A stretch of DNA of 6,422 nt from Streptomyces sp. (GTDB taxonomy: Bacteria; Actinomycetota; Actinomycetes; Streptomycetales; Streptomycetaceae), in NCBI GenBank assembly GCA_003519485.1, contig DOWQ01000599.1, positions 1 to 6,422 of the forward strand. Direction: 5' to 3'. Made by a program: the position numbers and the translations under genes. Of this stretch, positions 5,082-6,422 are shown piece after piece. Each line of letters starts with the position of its first letter. The first letter of the stretch is position 1. A model generated the notes under the pieces. That model was not told where the DNA came from and searched no databases. It saw only the letters and a program-made list of their open reading frames with translations.

Positions 5082-6422
5082 TCACGACAGGTCCTCGGGG
5101 GTGGCGCGGCGGGCCCAGGTGGCGAACCGCTCGCCCTCGTCGCGCTGCTTCTCGAAGCGGCGCAGCACGCGCTCGACGTAGTCGGGGAGGTCCGCCGAGG
5201 TGACCTTGAGGCCGCGGACCTTGCGGCCGAAGCCGGCGTCGAGGCCGAGCGAGCCGCCCAGGTGCACCTGGTAGCCCTCCACCTGGTTGCCGTCGGCGTC
5301 CAGCATCAGCTGGCCCTTGAGGCCGATGTCCGCGGTCTGGATGCGGGCGCAGGCGTTGGGGCAGCCGTTGATGTTGATGCTGACCGGCAGGTCGTAGTCC
5401 GGCATCCGGGCCTCGAGCTCGTCGATGAGCGTGGCGCCGCGGGCCTTGGTCTCGACGATGGCGAGCTTGCAGAACTGGATGCCGGTGCAGGACATCGTGC
5501 CGCGCCGGAACGGCGACGGGTTGACCTGGAGGTCGAGCGACTCCAGGCCCTTGACCAGGGAGTCGACCCGCTCCTGCGGCACGTCGAGGACGATCATCTT
5601 CTGCTCGACCGTGGTGTTGAGTCGGCCGGAGCCGTGCGCGGCGGCCAGGTCCGCGATCCGGGTCAGGGTGGCGCCGTCGACGCGGCCGACACGCGGGGCG
5701 AAGCCCACGTAGTAGCGGCCGTCCCGCTGCTTGTGGACACCCACGTGGTCACGCCATTCGGAGGACGGCTGCTCCGGCGCGGGTCCGTCGACCAGCTTGC
5801 GGCCGAGGTACTCCTCCTCCAGCACCCGGCGGAACTTCTCGGTGCCCCAGTCGGCCACCAGGAACTTCATCCGGGCGCGGGTGCGCAGCCGCCGGTAGCC
5901 GTAGTCGCGAAAGAAGCTGGTGATGCCGAACCAGACGTCGGGCACCTCGTCCAGCGGAACCCAGGCGCCCAGCCGCTGACCCAGCTTGGGGTTGGTGGAG
6001 AGGCCGCCGCCGACCCAGAGGTCGAAGCCGGGGCCGTGCTCGGGGTGGACCACGCCGACGAACGCGATGTCGTTGATCTCGTGGACCACGTCCTGCGCCG
6101 GGGAGCCGGAGACGGCGGTCTTGTACTTGCGCGGCAGGTTGGAGAAGGCCGTGTTGCCGATGTAGCGGTCGTAGATCTCGTCGATGGCCGGGCTGCCGTC
6201 GATGATCTCGTCGGCGGCGATCCCGGCGACCGGCGAGCCGATGACGACGCGCGGCACGTCGCCGCAGGCCTGCGGCGTGGACAGGCCGACGGCCTCAAGC
6301 TTCTCCCAGATCGCGGGCACGTCCTCGATCCGGATCCAGTGCAGCTGGATGTTCTGCCGGTCGGTGATGTCGGCGCTGCCGCGGGCGTACTCCTCGGAGA
6401 CCTCGCCGATGACGCGCAGCTG
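5082..6422 (-). CDS. sir: Ferredoxin-dependent siroheme sulfite reductase (nitrite/sulfite reductase family), 5' end outside window
   Basis: This enzyme reduces sulfite to sulfide with six electrons, probably from ferredoxin, in the cytoplasm. The frame is open to the window edge, so the gene is 5'-truncated here: 446 residues are visible, and family members of about 560 suggest some 115-120 are missing. Numbering visible residues from the edge, the [4Fe-4S]/siroheme ligands are Cys312, Cys318, Cys354 and Cys358, in the contexts CTGIQFC and GCPNAC; the Cx5C and Cx3C pattern and the gap between them fit the family. Basic residues expected to hold siroheme and substrate are Arg22 (TDRQN), Arg58 (CGDVPR), Lys99 and Lys101 (RKYKT). 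Cys53 (ACGD) matches the cysteine that forms a Tyr-Cys bond in the mycobacterial enzyme. Sequence alone cannot fully exclude nitrite reductase, but being first in a run of cys genes strongly favours sulfite. The stop codon is TGA, and the next gene starts 31 bases downstream. Confidence 0.93.
   Translation of the reverse strand, partial: QLRVIGEVSEEYARGSADITDRQNIQLHWIRIEDVPAIWEKLEAVGLSTPQACGDVPRVVIGSPVAGIAADEIIDGSPAIDEIYDRYIGNTAFSNLPRKYKTAVSGSPAQDVVHEINDIAFVGVVHPEHGPGFDLWVGGGLSTNPKLGQRLGAWVPLDEVPDVWFGITSFFRDYGYRRLRTRARMKFLVADWGTEKFRRVLEEEYLGRKLVDGPAPEQPSSEWRDHVGVHKQRDGRYYVGFAPRVGRVDGATLTRIADLAAAHGSGRLNTTVEQKMIVLDVPQERVDSLVKGLESLDLQVNPSPFRRGTMSCTGIQFCKLAIVETKARGATLIDELEARMPDYDLPVSININGCPNACARIQTADIGLKGQLMLDADGNQVEGYQVHLGGSLGLDAGFGRKVRGLKVTSADLPDYVERVLRRFEKQRDEGERFATWARRATPEDLS

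Noticed and set aside
5082..6422. Nitrite reductase as the role of the siroheme enzyme
   Set aside because: The family covers both activities and motifs do not separate them cleanly, but the direct linkage to cysH, cysC, cysD and cysN makes sulfite the far likelier substrate.

Overview
The window is very GC-rich, by eye well over 70% GC. Codons end almost always in G or C, alternative GTG starts occur, and genes are tightly packed. This points to a high-GC actinomycete, most likely Streptomyces or a close relative such as Kitasatospora. All supported genes lie on the minus strand, so the transcript runs from position 6422 down to 1. The long plus-strand open frames are by-products of the GC bias.

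In order of transcription the window holds: a sulfite reductase gene whose 5' end lies beyond the window (5082-6422); a 63-residue double-CxxC protein (4859-5050); cysH, an iron-sulfur (P)APS reductase (4149-4862); cysC, APS kinase (3565-4149); cysD (2576-3568) and cysN (1128-2573), the two ATP sulfurylase subunits; a 212-base spacer (916-1127); an ABC transporter ATPase of the SsuB/TauB type (109-915); and the first 40 codons of a further gene (1-122), probably the partner permease. From the small protein through cysN, genes overlap by 1-4 bases or are 2 bases apart, as expected for one translationally coupled operon.

Together the genes cover assimilatory sulfate reduction. The ABC system would import a sulfur anion (sulfonate, taurine or sulfate-like). 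CysD and CysN make APS from sulfate and ATP. CysC phosphorylates APS to PAPS. CysH reduces APS or PAPS to sulfite. The siroheme sulfite reductase makes sulfide for cysteine synthesis. The operon promoter would lie upstream of the reductase, outside the window. I see no convincing terminator, RNA gene, mobile element or CRISPR array.

This is a recognisable pathway rather than a new system. The points worth a second look are: the small double-CxxC protein between the two reductases; a cysH with iron-sulfur cysteines beside an APS kinase; the kinase's Ala in place of the classical phosphorylated Ser; the spacer after cysN, which begins with a coupled start codon that soon runs into a stop where a substrate-binding protein gene might be expected; relaxed codon use in cysH; and repeat-built Thr-rich tails on the sulfate-activation enzymes.
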